From Gongronella butleri (Eukaryota; Mucoromycota; Mucoromycetes; Mucorales; Cunninghamellaceae), in assembly GCA_025201375.1 (NCBI GenBank), contig JAIWZP010000005.1, forward strand, positions 1,020,512 to 1,084,511: a stretch of 64,000 nucleotides of DNA, read 5' to 3'. Numbering within the stretch: the stretch's first letter is position 1; each line of letters opens with the position of its first letter. Positions 55,598-64,000 of this stretch are shown here, one piece after another. The notes beneath the pieces were generated by a model. The model saw only the letters and a program-made list of their open reading frames with translations, searched no databases and had not been told where the DNA came from. The position numbers and the translations under genes were made by a program.

Positions 55598-58500
55598 TAG
55601 GCGCGTCGTACGCGCCGAGGTCGTCGTCGGGGGGAAAGAAGTTGGTGTGTCCTTTTGTAACGTTCCAATGGCTCGTTGATGGTGTCACTACTGTCTTGTG
55701 TGAAAGACGAGATGGGTTCCCATGTGTTGTCCTCGGGTCCAAAGCCTTGCCATTGCACCAGATATTGAGTTTGACCGCGTCGTTTCCTATGGTCAAGCAC
55801 TGATTCGATTACATATTCTGGGACGTCGTCTTCAAGGTAAACGGGGTCTGGTGGCACCTGGTGACGCGTCGAAAGCGCGTTTTTTGTGGCGGGTTCGAGG
55901 AGACTGACGTGAAACACGTTGTGGGCCTTCATGTGTGGGGGCAATTTGATGCGGAAAGCCACGTTGTTGATTTTTTCGACAATTGGGAATGGTCCTAATT
56001 TTTTGTGATCCAATTTTCTACAAGGACGAGTGGTGCGGAGGTTTGTGGTCCTTAGCCACACTTTGTCGCCAATAGTATAATTTGGTGCAGGTGATCTGTG
56101 TCGATCTGCGAATTTTTTGTAATTTTCTTGAGCGTCAGACATGTTTTTTCTGAGCTGATTTGTAATTTCTTCCATTATTTTTGCTTTGTCGAGCGCTGTT
56201 TCGTTTTCAATTGGTGCGTCGAGAAAGAGATCCATTGTGGGGTGGTATCCATAGTTGGCAAAGAAAGGGGTTGCCTTTGTGCTGGAGTGATTTGAATTAT
56301 TGTATGCAAATTCTGCTAGTGGTAATAATGATACCCAGTCGTTTTGGTTGTAATTCGTGTAGCATCGCAAGTATTGCTCAAGGACTGAATTGATGATTTC
56401 TGTTTGACCATCAGTTTCGGGGTGGTGTCCGGATGAGAGTGATAAAGTCGTGCCAAGCGCTTGATTAAAGGATTTCCAGAATCTCGAGGTGAATTGTGGA
56501 CCGCGATCTGAAACTATATTTTCAGGGACGCCGTGTAGCCTGAGCACGTTGTTGATGTAAAGGTTGGATGCTTGATTTGCGGTGGTTGTCTTCAAACAAG
56601 GTACAAAGTGCGCCATTTTTGTCAATCTGTCTACAATGACGAAAATGCTGTCGAAACCTTGCGATTCAGGTAGATCGGTGATGAAATCCATTGAAATGGC
56701 TTGCCAGGGTTTGTCTGGTACAGGCAGCGGTTGAAGCTCACCTGATTTCGCTCTATGTGATGTCTTTGCACGCGAGCAAACATTGCATGTCTTGATGTAA
56801 TCTGTGACAAACCTGCGAATATCTGGCCACCAGTACGCTCTTTTGCAAAGCTCTGTTGTCTTTTTGATTCCAAAGTGTCCTGCTAATTTTGCGTCGTGTC
56901 GTTGCTTCAGGATTTCTAACCTAACAGGCTCTGGTGCGTACAATTGCTTGTTTTTCTTGGTGTAAATGAGTCCATTGTGAATTGTAAAAGGGGTTTTGGT
57001 TTTTTCTTCGTCTGTTTTGGCAAAGAATGACTTTGCGAGCGCGTCGGCTGCATATGCCTCTTTGATTTTCGCGATTAGGTCATTTTTTTCGTCGCTTGTC
57101 GCCATAAATGCAAAATGGCTTGGTTTGAGTAGGGTCTGATTTTGCATGTCGTATTCACTATCTCCCTCTTTAGGCTTCAACGCTGGCTGTCGAGAGAGTG
57201 CGTCTGGTTGTGACTGGAGTCGTCCCGGGCGGTATGTGATTTTGAAATTAAAATCTGCCAAAAATAGGGACCAGCGCGCTTGTCGTCGATTTAAGCGTCG
57301 CGTCGTAGTGAAGTACTCCAAATTTTTATGATCCGTGTAGATGGTGACAGGCTCGTTTGTTGACATGAGCAAGTGGCGGAATTGGTCAAGTGCTGAGATC
57401 ACAGCTGCCAATTCTTTGTCGTAAATTGGATAATTCATTTCGGGCGGTTTAAATTTTCGCGAGTAGTATGCCACGGGGTGTAATTGATCGTCGTCGTTGC
57501 CAGTTTGGTACAATACAGCGCCAATGGCAAAATCACTTGCATCGGTCTCTAGAAAAAATGGTTTTTCTGGGTTTGGGTGTTGTATGATCGGTGCTGAGCA
57601 AAATCGTTTTTTCAATTCATCAAATGCTTGCTGTGCCGATTCGTCCCAATAAAATGATTTTGGTGCATTTTTTCCTTTTGTTTGGAGGAGTCGTGTGAGC
57701 GGTACCGCTATTTTTGAATAGTCGCTCGGGAATGAATTTTTTGTAATAGTTGCTGAATCCCAGGAAAGTTTGCACATCTTTCACGCAAGTTGGTGCTTTC
57801 CAGTCTTGAATTGCCTTGATCTTGGCGGGATCCATTTCGAGGCCTTTGTGTGAGATGATGTGACCGAGAAACTCGATTCGATCTCGATCAAATTCACATT
57901 TTTCGATCTTTGCATACAGGCCATTTTCTCTGAATTTTTGCAGAATTGCAGCGACGTGTTTGTCGTGAGACTCTTGATCTGGTGAGAAGATGAGCACGTC
58001 ATCGAGGTACGCGACTGCGTAAACATCTAGCGCGTCGTGTAGGATGTCATTGACCATATGCATGAAGGCACCGGGAGCTCCACTTAGGCCATAAGGAACC
58101 ACTAATGTTTCAAAGTGGCCGTATCTCGTGCGGAACGCCGTCTTCCAGCAATCCTCTTCTTTTACGCGCAGCAGATTGTAAGCTCCCCTCAAATCTGCTT
58201 TAGAAAAAATCCGGGCTTTAGCCATCTGCTCCATAAGTGAGCCGATTAGGGGCAATGGGTAGCGATTTTTGATCGTGATGGCGTTCAATCCTCGATAATC
58301 TACACAGAGGCGGAGGCTGCCATCTTTCTTTTTGACAAAAAGTACAGGTGCGCCAGCTGGACTCTTGCTATGTCGGATGAAACCACGGGCGAGGTTTTCT
58401 TCGACGAACTCTTTTAGTTCCTTTTGTTCGTCGACTGACAAGTTGTAAATCGCGCCAAAAGGTGGTGTCGTGTTTGGTTTCAGCGGGATTTCCAAATCGT

Positions 58501-59566
58501 ATTTGCGATGCGCTGGTAAAATGTTAGCTTTGGCTTTGCTAAACACGTCCCGAAATCGGTGGTATTTTTTGGGTAGCAAATTTAGATCGACGTCATCCGA
58601 TGTGTTTGGATCGTCGTCGTCAAAATTGCCAAAAAATGACGAAACGTCAAAATTGTCATCCGTGATTTTTTGCGTGGTGGTGGTGATGGTGTTTTGCGCG
58701 TCGGGTTGCGCTGCGTTGGTGGAATTTGCGCTCCATTCAGCCGGATTCGCGTAAAATTCGATTAGGTGTGATGAATCCTCTGAATCTGGGTCGACAATTT
58801 CTTTTTTGACCATGTGCCAATCGGTGTCTTGCGTGAGCACCGTGTTTTTTGACCATGAAAATACCAGTGGTTCGTGCGCTTTGCACCATGGGGTGCCGAG
58901 CACGACAGGATAGATCATTTTGGGCAGAACATTGAAAGCTGCTTTTTCGGTGGGGTGATTTTCCACGGTGAGGGAAATTGGAGCTGTTTTGAACTTCACT
59001 TTGTTTCTGTCGACCATGACACCGTCGATGGTCGAAATTGGGATCGGTTCTTGCAATTCATCAATTGGGATGTTGAATCTTTTTACGAGATCTAGGGATA
59101 AAAAGCAAGAATGTGCGCCTGTGTCGCACAAGGCAGTTACATTGAAACTTGTGTCGCCAAAGGAGATGTTGATCGGCAGGGTGAGGTGACACACAGCACC
59201 GGTAAAGTCGTTTTGTGCGTCGTCAGCTGATGGATTTTCAAGAAAATGCGAGTCATCGGGTACATCGCTTTCATCTTCGTCGGGGACCGCTCCAATGTAT
59301 GGCGAATTTGAGTTGCTAGGGTGCGGTGTGGAACACGCGATGTCAGATTGCTCGTCATCGGACGCGTCTGTGCGCGTTGTTTCGTCATGGACTGAGCGTG
59401 TTTCGTGTGTTTCATCTCCCGCTTCATGCGTTTTCGTCCTCTGTTTCCGAAATTTCGTCGATTTCGGTGTCGATATCGCTGGGTGCTTCGTACCAGCTGT
59501 CGGAATCGTCGTCATCGGATGTTGGTGTTGCATCGTTTGTGGTGGGTGCGGTTGCACCGATTGCAA
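55597..59566 (-). CDS. pol: Retrotransposon pol polyprotein, frameshifted
   Basis: Two overlapping frames (59566-57620 and 57777-55597) together encode pol. Aspartic protease: active site ALCDTGAHS. Reverse transcriptase: VKKKDGSLRLCVDYRGLN, PYGLSGAPGAF, and YLDD at 58011-58000. After FLGFSNYYKKFI the frame changes near 57725-57735 by what looks like a small insertion. The second frame continues with RNase H (ETDASDFAIGAVLYQ), the integrase HHCC zinc finger (HFGIKKTTELCKR...CNVCSRAK), the DDE core (ISMDFITDLPESQ, VSDRGPQFTS, EIINSVLEQ) and a C-terminal chromodomain (YVIESVLDHRKRRG, YLVQWQGFGPEDNTWEP). The start of pol overlaps the 3' end of gag in another frame, as expected for frameshift expression. 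The internal break is most simply a mutation in this copy or an assembly error. Confidence 0.92.
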
Positions 59567-60531
59567 AATAAGAGTTTTGCCATGGTGGCGCCAGCCACCG
59601 TGTGATTGTGAGTGGGCGAAACGCGTTTTTTATGCGGTTGCGTGGTTGCGGATGCATTTTTGTACGCATTGGGTGTTGTGGTATTGGGTCGTACGGGGCA
59701 ATTGGCCCGTCGGTGTCCTTTTTTGCTACAATATAGGCACAAATTATTTTTCATGCGATACTCACGTTCACTGGGTGTGATCTTGGAGCCTTCAGAGTTG
59801 GATCTGAACGATCTGTTGTTGTTTTGTTGGTAATCATTGTTTCGTTGAAAATGAGTGGCATCGAGATCCATTGGCATTGGACCTGTGTAAGATGATCTTT
59901 GAGGATAATGGGAGCGTGGTTGAATTGGGTTGCTACGTGAGGCTTTGTAGTGGCGTTCTTGTTTGCGTTCAAAAAGCCGATTGTCCAGTTTTATGGTCAA
60001 CTCGATCAATTCATCCAAAGTCTCAGGTCGATCGCGTGTGCAAAGCTCATCTTTTAGTGCAGAATCAAGGCCAGAGTAGTAGGCACCGGCAAAAGCCGAG
60101 TCGTTCCAACCTAACTCTGCTGCAACTTGACAGAAATCCGTCGCGTACGACGTGGCTGAGCGTCCGCGTTGACGCATGTTCATCATTTTGTTAAGAGAAT
60201 TGGATTTGACATCAGGGTCACCGAACGTGCGGAAAAATTCAACCGTGAAAGTCTCAAAATCACTTAGCACGTTGGAGTCTTTTTTGTTCAAAAGCGTGGT
60301 ACACCATGAAAAAGCGATTCCTCTCATCAAACTCATGGAATAGCAAACTTTTTGAGCGTCTGTGGCGTATCTCTCGGGCTGTGAGCTGAAAACCAGTGTG
60401 CATTTTATGATGAAATTCTTAGCGTGGCGTCGATCACCATAGAAAAAGTCGGGATCGGCCATTCTTGGTTCCTTTTTTGAGCGAGCAGGGGCCGCGGAGG
60501 CGGCAGACGCGTTGTTTTGTTGTGCAAACAT
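59512..60531 (-). CDS. gag: Retrotransposon gag
   Basis: A 339-residue structural protein of the virus-like particle. The central capsid-like region (DFFYGDRRHAKNFIIKC, SLMRGIAFSWCTTLL, FETFTVEFFRTFGD, RQRGRSATSYATDFCQVAAEL) matches the Ty3/gypsy retrotransposon gag domain. A CCHC zinc knuckle follows (CLYCSKKGHRRANC), then a basic tail. It overlaps the start of pol by 55 bp in a different phase. The frame stays open upstream of the annotated ATG to a TAG at 60612-60610, so the natural N-terminus may lie further upstream through a frameshift or splice. Confidence 0.9.
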   Translation of the reverse strand: MFAQQNNASAASAAPARSKKEPRMADPDFFYGDRRHAKNFIIKCTLVFSSQPERYATDAQKVCYSMSLMRGIAFSWCTTLLNKKDSNVLSDFETFTVEFFRTFGDPDVKSNSLNKMMNMRQRGRSATSYATDFCQVAAELGWNDSAFAGAYYSGLDSALKDELCTRDRPETLDELIELTIKLDNRLFERKQERHYKASRSNPIQPRSHYPQRSSYTGPMPMDLDATHFQRNNDYQQNNNRSFRSNSEGSKITPSEREYRMKNNLCLYCSKKGHRRANCPVRPNTTTPNAYKNASATTQPHKKRVSPTHNHTVAGATMAKLLFCNRCNRTHHKRCNTNIR

Positions 60532-60557
60532 GTTGCCTACGTCGGTGCTAGTGCGAT

Positions 60558-60725
60558 CTACGATTTCTTGTATGGTCTGGGGGTGACAAGATGATGATTT
60601 AGGAAGTTTCTAACTTCCGCGACTTGGTTTGCAAGTGAAAGAATCTCGCCGTGCATGTCAATTCGTGGTGACGTCGAGTCGTCATCATTGCGCAAGGGGT
60701 GGTCCATGTTGGTATCTTCCATCAT
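60558..60725 (-). CDS. Short ORF overlapping the gag 5' end, possible displaced gag N-terminus
   Basis: 55 codons starting with two adjacent ATGs. It is acidic, then has a heptad-like ILSLANQVAEVRNFL helix, and it ends just after the upstream extension of the gag frame opens. The phase differs from gag. This looks like the true gag start separated by a one-base indel, though an independent leader ORF cannot be excluded. Confidence 0.45.
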   Translation of the reverse strand: MMEDTNMDHPLRNDDDSTSPRIDMHGEILSLANQVAEVRNFLNHHLVTPRPYKKS

Positions 60726-61405
60726 GTTGAATTGGATGTGGGTAAGGTTGTGCTAGAGGAAAAAAGGAAAAGCAGGTTATTTGGTTCTTTTTGGGTGTGT
60801 TACAATGTTTTTGGTGCGGTGGGTCGCTTGGGTGTGAAGATTTTGTCGTTGTGTGTCTCTAAGGTAAGTGGGGTAGAAAGGGGGTTGTCCTTTTTTTTTT
60901 TTTGTCTCAGGGCAGTGGGATTTGTTTTGTCTGTGTAAGTGGAGTTTGAATCGGTGGTGTAACCTGGCGGTGTGCGTGTGTGCGCGTTTGGTAAATTCAG
61001 GGGTAAAATGCGTGGGTGGAAACGTGGTCTTTTAGCGTCCGTGCTAAAGATACAGGAAAAATAAAAAAATAGGAAGCGTGCAGAAACGCTGCAGGGGAAA
61101 CAAGGAGGCACGAGCTTGGGAGCTGTCTTGGAACGTGGAACTAAGGAAAAAACGGAGCCTATACACTTATAGGCTGGGGGTACACGAGCACGAGGAAAAT
61201 TGGGCGTTTTGTTGTCTTGATGTTGATTTGATTGTCTTGATTCTTGGAATTGATGCTGCTATTTTGTCTTGGAAAGTTGGAGATTGTCTTGAATTGAATT
61301 GATTGTCTTGGAGCTTGAATGCGTTGGAGATTCGTTTTTTTTTTTTGATCTTGGGTGTCTCCTTTTATATCTTTTGGTGCCGTGGTTTTAGATGTTTCTA
61401 CATGG

Positions 61406-61475
61406 AATTGATGGCAACTGCGACCGGCAACTGCGACAGGCAACTGCGGCAACTGCGGCAGATCACTGCGGCAGC
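61406..61475. repeat. Short tandem repeat in the retrotransposon leader
   Basis: Imperfect repeats of GGCAACTGCGAC/GGCAACTGCGGC lie in the non-coding stretch between the first ORF and gag. Confidence 0.7.
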
Positions 61476-61763
61476 TCGAGTGGAAAGATCCTTTTTTCTT
61501 GCTTGCAGCGGTGGAGGATTTTATCAGATTTTTCATTTTGGAAGGAATTGGTCGCGATCTCCTGGTGTAACGTAACTTGGATGAGATCTTATCAGATTTT
61601 TCTTTGGAACAACAATGCGATGGGCGTAATTTAATAAATTGCAAATTTGGAACAACAAGGGAAAAGATGTTTGCATTGTTCTACAGTATGGTACTTGTGC
61701 GTGGATGCGGCTGGCTAGTAGTCGTGGCGTGATTTTTTTTTTTTGCTGCTTGCAGCGGGGTGG

Positions 61764-62360
61764 CTAGGCCGTCCAGTGGGGGCATTTGCGGGCGTGCACA
61801 TGCTCGTCGATGTCGCGCAGGGCCCATTGCGCCGCTTTGCCCAATTCCACTAGGGCGGCGTCGGCAATGCTCTTGTAGGCCTTCGCGCCCAGGCCGAGAC
61901 GCTCGATTTCGTCAGCCGTGATCAGGCCGCTGCCCAGACGACGGTGGCCCACTTCATCGAGGCGGCCGTTAATGAGTTGCACCGTCTCGAGGGCGAGTTC
62001 ATAGGCCGTGAAGGCCGGCAGAGTTACCCGTCCGTGGACAAACATGTCCACCACGTACGTGCGAAAACGCAAAGTGTCGTCGTCGATGACCGCTTGGGGC
62101 ACGATGGTGGCGGTGTCGTAGGCGGAATAATCCTCCATGATGTCGTCGATTTGCTCCTCCTTGATGGCCGTGGTATCATCGTCGGACTCTGTCGTTGTGG
62201 TGCCCTCGGGCCCGTCTTGGGCGGAGGGCGTCGGAGACGTCGGGGCCCAGTGGTAGGGCGTCGACCCGGCGGCGCCGACTTGTACCTCTTCCATGCTGTC
62301 ATGGCCCGACGAGGAGGCGGCCACGTGATGGGTCAACACAAACTTGTCGTAATAAGGCAT
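61764..62360 (-). CDS. Unknown ORF spanning 5' LTR and primer-binding site
   Basis: 198 codons starting inside the 5' LTR, 56 nt after the predicted transcription start, crossing the LTR edge and the primer-binding site in frame, and ending 1.2 kb before gag. An internal ATG (62294) overlaps the primer-binding site and would give 177 residues. The protein has an acidic, S/T/P/D-rich first half and a helical second half (TLPAFTAYELALETVQLINGR, AYKSIADAALVELGKAAQWAL) ending HARKCPHWTA. GC content is clearly higher than in gag or pol, hinting at a separate origin such as captured host sequence. No family is recognised. It is the first ORF of the predicted genomic RNA. Confidence 0.6.
   Translation of the reverse strand: MPYYDKFVLTHHVAASSSGHDSMEEVQVGAAGSTPYHWAPTSPTPSAQDGPEGTTTTESDDDTTAIKEEQIDDIMEDYSAYDTATIVPQAVIDDDTLRFRTYVVDMFVHGRVTLPAFTAYELALETVQLINGRLDEVGHRRLGSGLITADEIERLGLGAKAYKSIADAALVELGKAAQWALRDIDEHVHARKCPHWTA
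62283..62294 (-). promoter_or_regulatory. Primer-binding site, self-priming type
   Basis: The sense strand reads ATGGAAGAGGTA two bases after the 5' LTR. This is the exact complement of TACCTCTTCCAT inside the LTR (62416-62405). In Tf1/sushi elements the 5' end of the RNA folds back onto the primer-binding site in just this way. No match to a common tRNA 3' end was seen. Confidence 0.75.
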
Positions 62361-62783
62361 CGTTTATTTTGTACAAAAAGAGGGTACAAGGGGAAAAGTA
62401 ACAGATGGAAGAGGTAAGGAAAAGGGGGAAGGACATCCGCAAAGCGGGTGTCCTTTTATAGTTTTGAAATTAAGGGAATATTCTAATATGAAGCCTGCGG
62501 CAAGACGCGTCTATTTGGATGTTTCGATCTGGAATGGTCCATCGCGTCTTGGCAATTGTAGATGGGCCGTTTTGTATGGGTCATGATTGGCGTTTTGACC
62601 TTTTGGAACGTACAAGATGGAATGTGGGCGTTTGGAAAGGTAGATGGAAAGATGGGCGTTTAGAAAGGTCTATGGAAGCGCGAGGAGCGTCATCTAGATC
62701 AGAGATGGCGCAGCGAGCGCGTAATAAAAAAAAATAAATAGAGTGATCTGCAATTCTGTGCTGCGGATCTGGGGGACCTAACA
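62297..62783 (-). repeat. 5' LTR
   Basis: 487 bp. In the sense direction it holds a TATAAAAGG box (62460-62452), a hairpin GGACACCCGC...GCGGATGTCC (62453-62431), the predicted RNA start at about 62416, and the ATG of the unknown ORF at 62360. It matches the 3' LTR almost perfectly. Confidence 0.95.
62452..62460 (-). promoter_or_regulatory. LTR TATA box
   Basis: TATAAAAGG on the sense strand, 44 nt before the predicted RNA 5' end at 62416. The same box is in the 3' LTR near 55260. Confidence 0.6.
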
Positions 62784-62788
62784 AGCGC
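62784..62788. repeat. Target site duplication, right copy (AGCGC)
   Basis: Matches 55094-55098 exactly. Confidence 0.9.
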
Positions 62789-64000
62789 TTACACACTCTT
62801 AGACCTCAAGATGGCTTTTTCATAGGTTCATGATTCATCCGGACCATCGTCATAAGACGAGCTTCACGCACCGAGGCATTCATCTGCAATTTCGCTCCGC
62901 GCCATTCGGCGTTAGTACGATGACGTCTAAATTTATGCGCATTACCGCGTTGATTCTGTCAGATATGCAGTCCTTTGCCACCGCATTCGTTGACGACATC
63001 ATCGTGTTCTCGCACGACTTGGAAAGTCACGCTGAGCATGTAAAACGAGTAATTGATAAACTCACAGAGGTCAATTTGGGTGTTAAACGCCGACAAATGT
63101 TGTTTTGCTCAACCGGTCCGTGCATTTTTTGGGTTTCTGCGTCTCGGATCAAGGTCTCTCCCTTGATGCGCGCAAAGTTACCAATGCACTTGACTGGCCA
63201 CGCCCTCAAACGGGACGTGAAATTATGTCGTTTTTGGGTTTGACCAATTATTTACGTGATCACATTCCTCGTGTCAGCCAACTCACGGCCCCTTGGACCG
63301 TTTGCGTAACGCAAAAATGTAACCTCTTTATGGACACCCGCATGTGAATGGTCTTTCCAGGCCATCAAGCGCGCACTCACAAAAGCGCCCATTTTACGGT
63401 TCCCACTTGTAAACGAGCCCTATCACTTGGCCACCGACGCCAGTAACACCGGCATTGGTGCCGTTTTGTTCCAATTGGACCCTGAAAATAACAAGAAAAT
63501 TCGATACATCGGATTCATGGCTCGTTCCCTCTCAAAATCTGAGCGCAATTACAGTGCGACGAAAAAAGAGCTGTTAGCTCTCGTGTGGGGCCTTACCAGA
63601 TTTCACAAATACGTGTACGGGCGTTCTGACACGCAGGTTTGGACCGACCATCGCAGCCTGGTCTACCTGCACACGCAAAAATATGCAAATCTTATGATGT
63701 TGAACTGGCTCAACACGATTTTTGCAATACACATTCACCGTGTCCTACGTGCCCGGTCTACAAAATGTCCTGCCTGACGCTTTAAGTCGCCTTTTTGCTG
63801 AGCAAAAAGAGCTGGAGGGGAATGGGACTTGGCATTTACCTATAAAACACAAAATGCAAATAATGACAAACGCGTAAAAAAAGATCCTGAGCACAATGAA
63901 AATAATCATGACTTTGAGGACGACACGTTTATCGTGGATGATCCCAAGGAACAGCAGCATTTGCTCGCCATTTATCACAGACATGCCATTGTTTACGACC
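62789..64000 (+). pseudogene. Decayed Ty3/gypsy reverse transcriptase/RNase H fragment
   Basis: Plus-strand remnants of a second, unrelated retrotransposon. LLDLKMAF, then after a one-base frameshift near 62819 the RT segment HRHKTSF...SAPFGVST, the catalytic FVDDIIVFSHD, a second frame with FLGFCVSDQGLSLDARKV and SFLGLTNYLRDHIPRVS, then AIKRALTKAPILRF, RNase H DASNTGIGAVLFQL, SERNYSATKKELLALVWGL and WTDHRSLVYL, and traces towards the integrase zinc finger (LLAIYHRH) at the window edge. At least three frameshifts or stops are present. The 5' part is absent left of the younger element, so it was already truncated or the boundary coincides with the insertion. Confidence 0.85.

Larger units (their letters stand above)
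55099..62783 (-). mobile_element. Full-length Ty3/gypsy chromovirus LTR retrotransposon (Tf1/sushi-like)
   Basis: 7,685 bp with two 487-bp LTRs starting TGTTAG and ending ATGACA on the sense (minus) strand and flanked by the 5-bp target duplication AGCGC (55094-55098 and 62784-62788). Gene order is LTR, ORF of unknown function, gag, pol (protease, RT, RNase H, integrase, chromodomain), polypurine tract, LTR. The LTRs differ by two one-base indels only, so insertion is recent. The primer-binding region is complementary to the LTR itself rather than to a recognisable tRNA 3' end. Pol carries one frameshift near 57730, so this copy may depend on others. The chromodomain is thought to steer integration to particular chromatin. 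Confidence 0.95.

Noticed and set aside
61764..62360. Host gene overlapping the retrotransposon
   Set aside because: The frame is anchored in the LTR and ends inside the element, so it belongs to the element as it stands, even if captured from a host gene.

Overview
The window is nuclear DNA of a fungus, most likely an early-diverging (Mucoromycota-like) lineage. The evidence is many short GT-AG introns, often with a poly(A) run just after the donor, small intergenic gaps filled with homopolymers, fungal-type orthologues (SWR1, DHH1, TMA7, geranylgeranyl diphosphate synthase, methylcrotonoyl-CoA carboxylase alpha) and a chromodomain Ty3 retrotransposon. No database search was possible, so the lineage is an inference. 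All intron-exon structures were read by hand from splice signals and reading-frame continuity.

Layout. At 1.9-3.1 kb is a bHLH transcription factor (-). At 6.1-12.2 kb is a six-exon SWR1 chromatin remodeller (-). At 12.6-16.9 kb is a non-coding satellite of six monomers of about 0.6-0.8 kb in strictly alternating orientation; one diverged solo copy lies at 38 kb. At 17.3-29.3 kb are four tandem genes (-) for secreted-then-anchored kelch proteins. Three of them sit on a head-to-tail duplication with a period near 3.11 kb and share conserved microexons and GC-AG introns. At 32.0-33.7 kb is GGPP synthase (-) and at 34.4-37.2 kb the biotin-carrying subunit of methylcrotonoyl-CoA carboxylase (-). 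TMA7 (-) is at 40.0-40.4 kb, a small intronless protein built of PAM2-like poly(A)-binding-protein docking motifs (+) at 41.6-42.5 kb, and an AAAP amino-acid transporter (-) at 42.7-44.5 kb. A multi-pass membrane protein of unknown family with a 14-nt microexon (+) is at 48.4-50.6 kb. A 98-residue protein that is only a Grn1/GNL3-type N-terminal domain (-) is at 50.9-51.3 kb, and the DEAD-box helicase DHH1 (+) at 51.8-53.4 kb.

The right end is mobile DNA. A complete 7,685-bp Ty3/chromovirus element (-) has two 487-bp LTRs that differ by only two one-base indels, a 5-bp target duplication AGCGC, a polypurine tract, gag, and pol ending in a chromodomain (one frameshift in pol). Its primer-binding site is complementary over 12 nt to a segment inside its own LTR, the signature of Tf1/sushi-type self-priming. 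An unexplained ORF starts in the LTR, runs through the primer-binding site and continues for 198 codons before gag. The element sits at the left edge of an older, decayed reverse-transcriptase fragment (+).

Functional links: SWR1 and the bHLH factor act in transcription. TMA7, DHH1, the PAM2-like protein and the Grn1-type peptide all point to translation, ribosomes or mRNA fate. GGPP synthase and methylcrotonoyl-CoA carboxylase are unrelated housekeeping metabolism. There is no sign of an operon-like or biosynthetic cluster other than the kelch array.
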